A stretch of 6,699 bases of DNA from SIG587 sp045531585 (GTDB lineage: Bacteria > Bacillota > Clostridia > Oscillospirales > Acutalibacteraceae): assembly GCA_045531585.1 (NCBI GenBank), contig JAZSEH010000054.1:1-6699 (forward strand), given 5' to 3'. This document shows, piece by piece, positions 1-5,345 of the stretch (position 1 is its first letter; the number at the start of each line of letters is the position of its first letter). The translations under genes and the position numbers were made by a program. Below the pieces are notes generated by a model. The model was not told the DNA's origin, ran no database searches, and saw nothing but the letters and a program-made list of their open reading frames with translations.

Positions 1-110
1 AACTTTCTGTACATAACAGAAAATACAATAATTTTCCTATGCGTCCTCTTAATTGGAAATCTCCTGCTGATTTTTTAAATGCTTTTCTTATTAATGGCGA
101 AGTTTTCTAA
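1..110 (+). CDS. C-terminal fragment of a probable DDE (rve-type) transposase
   Basis: A stop-free frame runs from the window edge (first full codon at 3) to TAA at 108-110, giving about 35 residues. It contains YNNFPMRPLNWKSP followed by ADFL. This resembles the extreme C-terminus of integrase-core transposases (IS30, IS3 and IS481 types), where a YN.RP..LNWKTP.E-like motif follows the last catalytic Glu. No catalytic residues lie inside the window, so both the family and whether the gene is intact upstream are unknown. A short frame of this kind could be open by chance; the case rests on the motif alone. A weak hairpin followed by a T-run (126-162) lies just downstream and could end its transcript. 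Confidence 0.42.
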   Translation, partial: LSVHNRKYNNFPMRPLNWKSPADFLNAFLINGEVF

Positions 111-125
111 TTTTGTAACACATCA

Positions 126-162
126 TTGACAAACCTACACATATTACTTTGTCAAGTTTTTT
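126..162 (+). terminator. Weak terminator-like hairpin or palindrome
   Basis: TTGACAAA (126-133) and TTTGTCAA (148-155) form a perfect 8-bp inverted repeat with a 14-nt loop, followed by G and six T (157-162). The position after the transposase-like frame fits a weak intrinsic terminator. The long loop and AT-rich stem make it marginal. It could instead be an operator for the promoter at 170-198. Confidence 0.35.
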
Positions 163-169
163 ATTTGTA

Positions 170-198
170 TTGAAAAAGAAATTGTATTATGTTAAAAT
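170..198 (+). promoter_or_regulatory. Sigma-A-like promoter of pdaA
   Basis: TTGAAA (170-175), a 17-nt spacer and TAAAAT (193-198). Transcription would begin near 205. The in-frame ATG at 189 then lies in the -10 region, which supports the downstream start at 237. A sigma-G-type signal, as used for B. subtilis pdaA, was not clearly recognised. Confidence 0.5.
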
Positions 199-236
199 TA
201 AAGTCGATAAACGGCGAAGAAACTAAGGGGATTGTT

Positions 237-1253
237 ATGAGAAAAATATTTTGTTTGATAATTTGCTTGCTGATTGTATTTTTAACCTGCGCTTGTGGAA
301 AGGACACGGTGTCTCAGGTAAGTGAGCCTGTAAGCCAGACCGTTACAAGTGAGGAAAGTATAACTTCCTCTAAGGAGGAATCGGCCGTTAGTGAGCCTAT
401 ATCGGTTGCACCGCCTTCAAGCACACCTGTATCCTCCACGGCACCTGTGGTAAGCAAGGTGGAGACACCGCCTAAAAAAGAGGATATTAAGGTTACCCTT
501 CCCAAATTTACATATACGGTAACCGATGCCCACAATGCAAGGGGACTTTCCACCAAGAAAAATGGTTTCTCCTTTGGCGTTGCAAAAAACGGTGTACCCC
601 ACAACCAATCGGTTACAAATCAAAAGAATTTTGATTCGTATAATAATGTTAAGGCCTTGGCACTTGATACCAAAACGCAGGAAAAGGTTATGTATCTTAC
701 CTTTGATAATGGCTATGAGTATCAAAACCTTACTGCGGATATTCTTGATACCTTAAAGGAAAAGAAGGTTAAGGCCAGCTTCTTTATTCTGCTTAGCTAT
801 GCAAAGCAAAACCCACAGCTTGTTCGCCGTATGATAGACGAGGGGCACATTGTTGGAAACCACAGTGTAAGCCACCCCTCCTTCCCTACCATTTCCCGAA
901 CAAAAATGGCTGAGGAAATTGGCACTCTGGAAAACTATATGCGTGAGAAATTTTCCTACGCCACCACCTATTTCAGATTCCCTTCGGGAGAGTATTCCGA
1001 ATGTGCCTTGGAGCTTGTAACCTCCATTGGCTTTAAATCTATTTTCTGGTCGGTTGCCTATGCGGATTGGGATACCTCCGCTCAAAAGGGTGCCGATTAC
1101 GCCTTTGATACCGTAACAGCCCGTTTCCATCCCGGTGCGGTAATTCTGCTTCACGCAGTATCAAAGGATAATGCCGATGCCCTTGGCAGAATTATTGACG
1201 AAGCCCACCGACAGGGCTACACCTTTAAAAGTCTGGATGATTATACCTTTTAA
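237..1253 (+). CDS. pdaA: PdaA-type polysaccharide (muramic acid) deacetylase, probable lipoprotein
   Basis: Predicted NodB-fold (carbohydrate esterase 4) metal-dependent de-N-acetylase. In B. subtilis, PdaA removes the N-acetyl group from peptidoglycan muramic acid so that spore-cortex delta-lactam can form. The start is ATG 237, preceded by AAGGGG at 6-nt spacing; the in-frame ATG at 189 overlaps the promoter. The 338-aa product begins with a hydrophobic signal and a TCAC lipobox-like site (Cys20). A Ser/Thr/Pro/Glu-rich linker of about 60 residues follows, then the NodB domain. Motifs: TFDNGYE (155-161; PdaA-type, second Asp replaced by Asn), NHSVSH (His209 and His213), RFPSG (247-251, usually R-P-P-R-G), FWSVAYADW, HPGA, LLHAVSKDNADAL (His306) and a GYTFKSLDD end. 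The last blocks match my memory of B. subtilis PdaA closely. It is longer than the usual roughly 260 aa because of the anchor and linker. Family call strong; lipidation and exact role inferred. Confidence 0.9.
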   Translation: MRKIFCLIICLLIVFLTCACGKDTVSQVSEPVSQTVTSEESITSSKEESAVSEPISVAPPSSTPVSSTAPVVSKVETPPKKEDIKVTLPKFTYTVTDAHNARGLSTKKNGFSFGVAKNGVPHNQSVTNQKNFDSYNNVKALALDTKTQEKVMYLTFDNGYEYQNLTADILDTLKEKKVKASFFILLSYAKQNPQLVRRMIDEGHIVGNHSVSHPSFPTISRTKMAEEIGTLENYMREKFSYATTYFRFPSGEYSECALELVTSIGFKSIFWSVAYADWDTSAQKGADYAFDTVTARFHPGAVILLHAVSKDNADALGRIIDEAHRQGYTFKSLDDYTF

Positions 1254-1256
1254 ATT

Positions 1257-1284
1257 AAAAAGTCCTCCCTCGGGAGGACTTTTT
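1257..1284. terminator. Bidirectional intrinsic terminator between pdaA and the small lipoprotein
   Basis: Perfect inverted repeat of AAAAGTCCTCCC type (1257-1269) with GGGAGGACTTTT (1272-1284) and a 2-nt loop, probably opening to a tetraloop. Flanking A- and T-runs give a U-tract on either strand. It starts 4 nt after the pdaA stop and ends 6 nt before the stop of the minus-strand gene, so it can serve both converging genes. Confidence 0.9.
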
Positions 1285-1289
1285 ATAAT

Positions 1290-1556
1290 TTAATAGCAAT
1301 TTTTACAGGGTCCAAACCCATTTTTTATGGCTTCTTCTTTCGTGACCTTAATAGGATTTTTCATATTACTGCAATATGAATTTTTATGATATTTTCTTCC
1401 CACATTTGTAGGTATCCAAACAAGTTCGCTTGATATTTCCGTCTTTTGAGCAACAGTAACAGAGTTGGGATTTTTTGGGTTATCCTCAAAGGTGCAGGCG
1501 CAAAGGCAAAACAGCATACAAAGGCATAATATTAACGACGTAATTTTTCTTGTCAT
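1290..1556 (-). CDS. Small lipoprotein with Ada-like zinc-ribbon C-terminus
   Basis: 88-aa protein. It begins with a Cys-rich hydrophobic signal peptide (residues 1-20) and a LCAC lipobox, so Cys21 would be lipidated. After a short polar linker comes a compact tail, VWIPTNVGRKYHKN through PCKNCY. The spacing YH-x4-C...PC-x2-C (His57, Cys62, Cys84, Cys87) and the E-A-x3-G-x-x-P-C-K-x-C ending recall the small Ada-type metal-binding module found at the C-terminus of many clostridial secreted proteins. The function is unknown; zinc binding is inferred from residue spacing. The start ATG has a very good AGGAGG at 5-nt spacing. The only visible promoter lies upstream of the structured RNA at 1574-1732, so expression seems to need read-through of that RNA's terminator. 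Confidence 0.8.
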   Translation of the reverse strand: MTRKITSLILCLCMLFCLCACTFEDNPKNPNSVTVAQKTEISSELVWIPTNVGRKYHKNSYCSNMKNPIKVTKEEAIKNGFGPCKNCY

Positions 1557-1573
1557 TTTTTCCTCCTAAAATT

Positions 1574-1602
1574 AAAAAAGGTGCGCAGCAAAGCTACACA
1601 CC
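1574..1602 (-). terminator. Intrinsic terminator of the structured RNA, upstream of the small lipoprotein gene
   Basis: In minus-strand RNA, GGTGTGTAGC (1602-1593) pairs with GCTGCGCACC (1589-1580), 10 bp including two G-U pairs, with a 3-nt loop. A run of six U (1579-1574) follows. The lipoprotein's ribosome binding site begins at 1567. Confidence 0.85.
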
Positions 1603-1732
1603 CGAAAAATGTATAACTCTACTTTGCACCACACAAAGTCTCGCTCTCCAGCAGGGATTGAGTAATAGAGCATACATTTTTACCAAATGTATACCCAACT
1701 GAAAAGCAAATTATTCAACTTTGTGTGGTTGC
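1574..1732 (-). ncRNA. Structured leader or small RNA of unknown class ending in an intrinsic terminator
   Basis: About 160 nt of minus-strand RNA between a strong promoter and a terminator. Hand folding gives a rod. P1 pairs 1718-1732 with 1626-1639, 14 bp with one bulge. P2 pairs 1699-1709 with 1641-1651, 11 bp including three G-U pairs. P3 pairs 1693-1698 with 1658-1663. P4 is a hairpin of 1685-1692 with 1672-1679. A 3' terminator hairpin follows. The G-U pairs in P2, P3 and the terminator form only in the minus-strand transcript and would be A-C mismatches in plus RNA, which fixes orientation. The terminator sits 7 nt before the lipoprotein's Shine-Dalgarno, so it could be a cis-acting attenuator or riboswitch, or an independent small RNA with occasional read-through. 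I did not recognise motifs of T-box, TPP, SAM, FMN, purine, c-di-GMP or THF elements. A 6S-like RNA remains possible, but no large central bubble is evident. Confidence 0.65.
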
Positions 1733-1736
1733 TTTT

Positions 1737-1765
1737 ATTATACCACCTTGTTTTACTTTTATCAA
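1737..1765 (-). promoter_or_regulatory. Promoter of the structured RNA and small lipoprotein
   Basis: On the minus strand, TTGATA (1765-1760), a 17-nt spacer and a perfect TATAAT (1742-1737). The start is expected at about 1730-1732, the first paired base of P1. The -35 boxes of this promoter and the divergent operon promoter are only 12 bp apart. Confidence 0.8.
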
Positions 1766-1777
1766 CAATATTTTTCA

Positions 1778-1806
1778 TTGACCGTACTTTAAAAAGATAG
1801 TATAAT
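1778..1806 (+). promoter_or_regulatory. Promoter of the pseudouridine synthase-MFS-GDPD operon
   Basis: TTGACC (1778-1783), a 17-nt spacer and a perfect TATAAT (1801-1806). Transcription should begin near 1813, leaving a leader of about 22 nt before the first start codon. It is back to back with the minus-strand promoter at 1737-1765. Confidence 0.82.
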
Positions 1807-1834
1807 TATTTTAGTAAATTTTCCGGAGATTTTT

Positions 1835-2479
1835 ATGGAGATTGTTTTTGAGGACAAAAGTATAATAGTATGCATTAAGCCTGTTGGTATACAGTCCCAA
1901 AGGGAGAGCACCGGTAGGGAGAGTATGATAACTTTGCTTAGCGCACACTGTGGCTGCGAGGTTTATCCCCTGCACCGCCTTGACCGTGACGTAGGCGGAA
2001 TTATGGTATATGCCAAAACAAAGGCTGCGGCGGCATTTTTAAGCCGTGAAATTGCGGAGCACCGCTTTAAAAAGGAATACATTGCCCTTGTGCACGGGGC
2101 GCCAAATCCCGAAAAAGGTGAAATGCGGGACCTGCTTTTTAAGGACAGCAGAAAAAACAAATCCTTTGTGGTTGACAGGATGCGCAAGGGTGTTAAAGAG
2201 GCATTACTTGAATACGAGACCCTTTGTATAAGGGACGGTATGGCGGCGGTAAAGGTGCTTTTACACACAGGGCGCACCCACCAGATACGGGTGCAGTTCG
2301 CCTCCCGTAAAATGCCCCTTGCAGGAGACAGAAAATACGGCGGCAGGGATGATTTTAATCAGATAGGGCTGTTTAGCTACAAAATAACCTTTACTCATCC
2401 CATAACAAAAGAAACGCTAATATTTAAAGGAAAACCTGAGAATATTATTAAAGACTACGTTTTGGAGGAAACGCTATGA
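1835..2479 (+). CDS. RluA-family pseudouridine synthase (S4-less)
   Basis: Isomerises uridine to pseudouridine in structured RNA, probably rRNA or tRNA; the exact target cannot be read from sequence. The 214-aa product has the core motifs of the RluA/RluC/RluD superfamily: an N-terminal DKSIIVCIKPVG strand, HRLDRDVGG with the catalytic Asp50, KEYIALVHG (80-88), TGRTHQIRVQ (145-154) and GDRKYGG (164-170). There is no N-terminal S4 RNA-binding domain, so it is shorter than RluC or RluD (about 300 aa) and close to the compact RluA type. HRLDR is followed by DVGG rather than the common ETSG, a variant I associate with compact clostridial members. ATG 1835 has GGAGA at 5-nt spacing. The stop overlaps the next start (ATGA), indicating translational coupling with the transporter, although the two functions look unrelated. 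Confidence 0.9.
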   Translation: MEIVFEDKSIIVCIKPVGIQSQRESTGRESMITLLSAHCGCEVYPLHRLDRDVGGIMVYAKTKAAAAFLSREIAEHRFKKEYIALVHGAPNPEKGEMRDLLFKDSRKNKSFVVDRMRKGVKEALLEYETLCIRDGMAAVKVLLHTGRTHQIRVQFASRKMPLAGDRKYGGRDDFNQIGLFSYKITFTHPITKETLIFKGKPENIIKDYVLEETL

Positions 2480-3777
2480 AACTGAACTACAAGCGCACGG
2501 TGCTTATTGGCTTTGCCTTTATGTCCATACTTGCCTTCTGGCAGTTTTACGATCAGGTGGTGCCCTACCTGCTGGAAAACTTTTTTGGACTTAAAACCTT
2601 TGATGCCAATGCAATAATGTCCATAGACAATATTCTTGCCATTTTTATGCTACCACTTTTCGGCGCTATATCCGATAGGACAAGAACACGCCTTGGTAAG
2701 CGCACACCCTATATACTTTTTGGCACCATAGCGGCATTTATACTTATGTTTGTGCTGGCCTACACGGTACAGACCGTAAACTTCTGGGGCTTTTTCATAG
2801 CCCTTATGGCAATACTTGTGGTAATGGCCATATACCGTACCCCTGCCGTTGCCTATATGCCCGACGTAACCGAAAAGCCCCTGCGCAGTAAGGCCAACGC
2901 CATTATAAACCTTGTAGGATATATCGGCGGTATTTTTGCCACAGGCGTTATGATGTTTATGCTTAAAAGCGAGAAGGCGGCTGACGGAAGCTCGGTTTAC
3001 AGTGCAGACCAATCCTTTTTCCCTGTATTTACCGTTATTGCAGTATTTATGCTTGTATCGGTGCTTATTATGGTATTCACCGTTAAGGAAAACAAGGTGC
3101 TAAGGGAGACCAATATTACCGATGAGCCTGAGGAAAATGAGAATCAGGGTAAGAAGCTATCACGCCCTGTTTTTGTTAGCCTTGCGCTAATCCTCTGCTC
3201 GGTATTTCTTTGGTTTATGGCCTACAACGCCGTAACAACTGCCTTTTCCCGTTACTGCGTAAACGTTTGGGGTGCAGACCTTGGTACCTCCTCAAGCTAT
3301 CTGCTTGTTGCCACAATATCGGCAATAGCGGCCTTTGTGCCCTTAGGCTTTTTATCGGGCAAGCTGGGCAGAAAAAAGACGGTGCTTCTTGGAATTACCC
3401 TTATGACGGTATGCTATCTTATTGCAATATTTATCCGCCAGCAGACACCTCTGATGTACGTTATATTCGGCGTTGTTGGTATTGGCTGGGCGGCAATAAA
3501 CGTTAACTCCTTCCCAATGGTGGTGGAGATGTGCTCAGGAGCAGACGTGGGAAAATACACAGGCCTTTACTACACCTTTTCAATGGCGGCACAGATTACC
3601 ACTCCCCTGCTTTCGGGCTGGCTTATAGATAACCTGAAAATAGGATACGACATTTTGTTCCCCTATGCCGTATGCTTCTCGGTATTATCCTTTATTACAA
3701 TGTCCCTTGTAAAGCACGGTGATGTAAAGCCTGCACAGAAAAAAAGCCTGCTTGAAAGCTTTGACGTGGAGGACTAA
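2476..3777 (+). CDS. MFS transporter, GPH/SLC45-like
   Basis: 433-aa integral membrane protein, about 12 hydrophobic segments in two halves of six, the usual MFS size. The N-half carries GAISDRTRTRLGKRTPY (63-79), the loop 2-3 motif in the extended D-R-T-R-T-R-x-G-x-R-x-P-Y form typical of glycoside-pentoside-hexuronide and SLC45/sucrose-type carriers. RTPAVAYMPD and LRSKANAIINL (121-146) fit the same group. The repeat motif in the C-half is GFLSGKLGRKKT (291-302). A charged cytoplasmic loop (about 203-230) joins the halves. GIGWAAINVNSFPMVVE (335-351) resembles the SLC45 G-x-x-W-A-x-x-N-x-x-P-F-P-M-V region. The ATG overlaps the previous stop and has GGAGG at 7-nt spacing. The substrate is unknown. 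A sugar or glycoside is the family default; coupling to the downstream GDPD allows a glycerophosphodiester or its product (inference). Confidence 0.87.
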   Translation: MKLNYKRTVLIGFAFMSILAFWQFYDQVVPYLLENFFGLKTFDANAIMSIDNILAIFMLPLFGAISDRTRTRLGKRTPYILFGTIAAFILMFVLAYTVQTVNFWGFFIALMAILVVMAIYRTPAVAYMPDVTEKPLRSKANAIINLVGYIGGIFATGVMMFMLKSEKAADGSSVYSADQSFFPVFTVIAVFMLVSVLIMVFTVKENKVLRETNITDEPEENENQGKKLSRPVFVSLALILCSVFLWFMAYNAVTTAFSRYCVNVWGADLGTSSSYLLVATISAIAAFVPLGFLSGKLGRKKTVLLGITLMTVCYLIAIFIRQQTPLMYVIFGVVGIGWAAINVNSFPMVVEMCSGADVGKYTGLYYTFSMAAQITTPLLSGWLIDNLKIGYDILFPYAVCFSVLSFITMSLVKHGDVKPAQKKSLLESFDVED

Positions 3778-3780
3778 GCG

Positions 3781-4593
3781 GTGGTAGTTTTTTTAATCAT
3801 TTTGTCAATACTTGTACTGCTTTTCCTTTTTCTGATATTTCCTGCCCTTCGCCGACACCCTGACAGGAAAATCCTTGAGGGACTTCTTATTGCCCATAGA
3901 GGGCTACATACCGTGGACCCTACCGTACCTGAAAACTCCCTTGCCGCCTTTGATGCGGCGGCAAAGGCGGGCTACGCCATTGAAAATGATATTCATTTAA
4001 CCCTTGATGGACAGGTTATTGTTTTTCACGATGACACCTTTAAAAGAATGTGCGGAGTTGACAGGCGCCCTGAAGATATGACCCTTAAGGAAATAAAGGA
4101 GCTGAGGCTCAGTGGTGGGAGCCAACAGGTACCCACACTAAAGGAGTGCTTAGAGCTTGTAAACGGCCGCGTGCCCCTTCTTATTGAGGTTAAATGCCCT
4201 GCCGCACTTGACTATGCTCCCCTTTGCCGTGCCGCTGACGAGGTGCTGAAAAATTACAAGGGAAAGTATTTTATTCAGTCCTTTTATCCCCCTGTGCTTA
4301 TGTGGTACAAAAAGCACAGGAAGAATATATGCCGCGGTCAGCTTGCCAGCGGTTTTTACAAGGACAGCATTGATAAAAGGCTACTTGGATGTATGATATT
4401 TAATTTCCTTTCCCGACCTGATTTTATATCCTACGAGCATAAAAATAAAAACAATTTCTTCCGTCGTCTTTGTATATTGCTTGGCGCCTTCCCTGTTGGC
4501 TGGACCTTTGAAAGTCAGGAGGAAATTGACAATTCAAAAAAGCATTTTAAAACCTTTATTTTTGAAAAATTTAAAGCAAAAAAACCGAGTTAA
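3781..4593 (+). CDS. Membrane-anchored glycerophosphodiester phosphodiesterase
   Basis: Hydrolyses glycerophosphodiesters to sn-glycerol-3-phosphate and an alcohol (family knowledge). The start is GTG 3781, 3 nt after the transporter stop, with GGAGG ending 8 nt upstream inside the transporter's last codons. The 270-aa product has an N-terminal membrane segment (about 2-22). The GDPD TIM-barrel signature follows: AHRG (His39, Arg40), PENS (50-53), END (Glu68 and Asp70, metal ligands), TLDG, VFHDD (His83, the general acid/base), IEVK (Glu136) and a late GWTF (240-243). All expected catalytic residues appear present. The family usually has 240-260 aa in the soluble form. The short segment before the domain suggests anchoring, but which side the domain faces is not determined. 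The last codons and stop lie inside the operon terminator. Confidence 0.9.
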   Translation: MVVFLIILSILVLLFLFLIFPALRRHPDRKILEGLLIAHRGLHTVDPTVPENSLAAFDAAAKAGYAIENDIHLTLDGQVIVFHDDTFKRMCGVDRRPEDMTLKEIKELRLSGGSQQVPTLKECLELVNGRVPLLIEVKCPAALDYAPLCRAADEVLKNYKGKYFIQSFYPPVLMWYKKHRKNICRGQLASGFYKDSIDKRLLGCMIFNFLSRPDFISYEHKNKNNFFRRLCILLGAFPVGWTFESQEEIDNSKKHFKTFIFEKFKAKKPS

Positions 4594-4607
4594 AAACTCG
4601 GTTTTTT
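4579..4607. terminator. Operon terminator overlapping the GDPD stop codon, bidirectional
   Basis: AAAAAACCGAGT (4579-4590) pairs perfectly with ACTCGGTTTTTT (4596-4607) around a 5-nt loop. The GDPD stop TAA (4591-4593) sits in the loop, and the codons for K-P-S are in the 5' arm. The A- and T-runs make it usable from the converging minus strand, where the epimerase remnant ends at 4616. Confidence 0.88.
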
Positions 4608-4615
4608 ATTATTTC

Positions 4616-4897
4616 TTATTCTTCGGGGCCCCAGAAGCCAAGCTTTTTAACGGGCCTTGGAAAAACAGTTGGGGCTTTACCCTTAAAAAGCTCCTTAGCG
4701 TTTCGCACAAAATCATCCGGAGTAAGGTCTCTGTCACGGATAATTGAATCGGGACATTTAAGATTTATTTCATAAAGCCACACGCCTGAATAATTTATCT
4801 TTTTAAGCTCATCTAAAAGCTCCTGCCAATCAATAACGCCCTCACCTGGGAGCCAATGGCGTTCGTTAACACGGTCATAATAATGATAATCGGTAGT
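4616..4897 (-). pseudogene. 5'-truncated sugar phosphate isomerase/epimerase (xylose-isomerase-like TIM barrel)
   Basis: The minus-strand frame ends with about 90 residues that look like the C-terminus of the sugar isomerase/epimerase (AP-endonuclease 2-like) TIM-barrel family: YHYYDRVNERHWLPGEG and then VIDWQELL, matching the usual H-x-x-P-G-E-G-x-I-D-W pattern near the barrel end, followed by YSGVWLYEI and a closing helix. Full-length members have about 270-300 aa, so roughly two thirds of the N-terminal part, including most metal ligands, is absent. The frame stays open to a TTG (4915-4913), but this lies in the loop of a 12-bp palindrome and has no Shine-Dalgarno. Homology seems to stop at the palindrome edge (4897). 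I read it as a remnant cut by insertion or deletion. Its terminator is shared with the GDPD operon. Confidence 0.72.
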
Positions 4898-4925
4898 CGA
4901 AAAGCTTTCAATCAAAGCTTTTCGA
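4897..4925. repeat. Perfect 12-bp palindrome, hairpin 1 of a tandem array
   Basis: TCGAAAAGCTTT (4897-4908) and AAAGCTTTTCGA (4914-4925) with a 5-nt loop. It sits exactly at the broken edge of the epimerase remnant. Confidence 0.85.
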
Positions 4926-4949
4926 AAAACCGCTAAGTGTAGCGGTTTT
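4926..4949. repeat. Perfect 10-bp palindrome, hairpin 2 of a tandem array
   Basis: AAAACCGCTA (4926-4935) and TAGCGGTTTT (4940-4949), loop AGTG. It abuts hairpin 1 with no spacer. The T-run could give weak termination, but four hairpins in series argue for more than a terminator. Confidence 0.85.
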
Positions 4950-4950
4950 A

Positions 4951-4975
4951 TGTAAATAATCTCTGATTATTTACA
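4951..4975. repeat. Perfect 11-bp palindrome, hairpin 3 of a tandem array
   Basis: TGTAAATAATC (4951-4961) and GATTATTTACA (4965-4975), loop TCT. One base separates it from hairpin 2. Confidence 0.85.
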
Positions 4976-4997
4976 CCGACATCATTGCAATGAATTA

Positions 4998-5023
4998 GGT
5001 GAAATTATTTATATAATTTCACC
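4998..5023. repeat. Perfect 11-bp palindrome, hairpin 4 of a tandem array
   Basis: GGTGAAATTAT (4998-5008) and ATAATTTCACC (5013-5023), loop TTAT. A weaker fifth hairpin follows, AACCTAT (5024-5030) with ATAGGTT (5045-5051). A sixth, AAGGC-AAC-GCCTT, lies at 5076-5088. Confidence 0.8.
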
Positions 5024-5214
5024 AACCTATTTTCATTATATCATATAGGTTAGTCAAATACAATAAAAAGAATACAAGGCAACGCCTTAACTACATTCAG
5101 CTACACGAACAAGTAATTCTTCGGCATAATTTTTTTGATTACATTATAAATTCGCTTGCAAATCAACAATAGCAACGGCATCGTTAATGAAATACCACCT
5201 GCTTCGCAATGGAT
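5024..5214. other. Gene-free stretch downstream of tRNA-Arg
   Basis: No convincing gene is seen. Besides two weak hairpins (5024-5051 and 5076-5088), the minus strand from about 5209 to 5087 translates to protein-like text such as NDAVAIVDLQANL and NYAEELLVRVAEC, but a TAA interrupts it and no clear start precedes it. It may be a decayed fragment or chance. Together with 4897-5023 it forms an accessory block of about 320 bp between the tRNA-Arg terminator and the truncated epimerase. Confidence 0.4.
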
Positions 5215-5250
5215 AAAAAAATCCGACTTGTCGAAACAAGTCGAATTTTT
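5215..5250 (-). terminator. Intrinsic terminator of tRNA-Arg
   Basis: In minus-strand RNA, 5250-5236 pairs with 5231-5217 over 15 bp around a UUCG loop, followed by a U-run. One pair, 5244 with 5223, is G-U only on the minus strand, fixing orientation. It begins directly after the encoded CCA. Confidence 0.88.
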
Positions 5251-5327
5251 TGGCCCGCCCGAAGGGATTCGAACCCCCGTTCTTCAGAATCGGAATCTGC
5301 TGCGTTATCCAGCTGCGCCACGGGCGG
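5251..5327 (-). tRNA. tRNA-Arg (anticodon CCG)
   Basis: The 77-nt cloverleaf includes an encoded CCA. Acceptor CCGCCCG pairs fully with CGGGCGG, with discriminator G. U8 is present. The D stem GCGC/ACGC carries the AGCTGGATA loop. The anticodon stem GCAGA/TCTGA has a G27-A43 mismatch at its base. The loop TTCCGAT places CCG at 34-36 (plus-strand 5291-5293), decoding the arginine codon CGG. The T arm is GGGGG-TTCGAAT-CCCTT. The outer mismatch is the only irregularity. Confidence 0.95.
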
Positions 5328-5345
5328 AAATATAGATTTTAATGT

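Noticed and set aside
189..236. Earlier in-frame ATG for pdaA at 189
   Set aside because: It lies in the likely -10 region of the promoter (193-198) and lacks a Shine-Dalgarno. ATG 237 has one and begins a proper signal peptide.
1574..1732. Known riboswitch, T-box or tmRNA identity for the structured RNA
   Set aside because: I found no T-box AGGGTGG-type sequence, no TPP, SAM, FMN, purine, THF or c-di-GMP core motifs, and no tmRNA tag frame. This is a manual check only; a covariance-model search would decide it.
2650..3012. Minus-strand open frame of 120 codons inside the MFS gene
   Set aside because: It is antisense to strongly motif-supported transporter codons, without a ribosome binding site or recognisable domain.
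4897..5051. CRISPR array as an explanation for the repeated hairpins
   Set aside because: The hairpins share no common repeat sequence or spacer length, and no cas genes are present.
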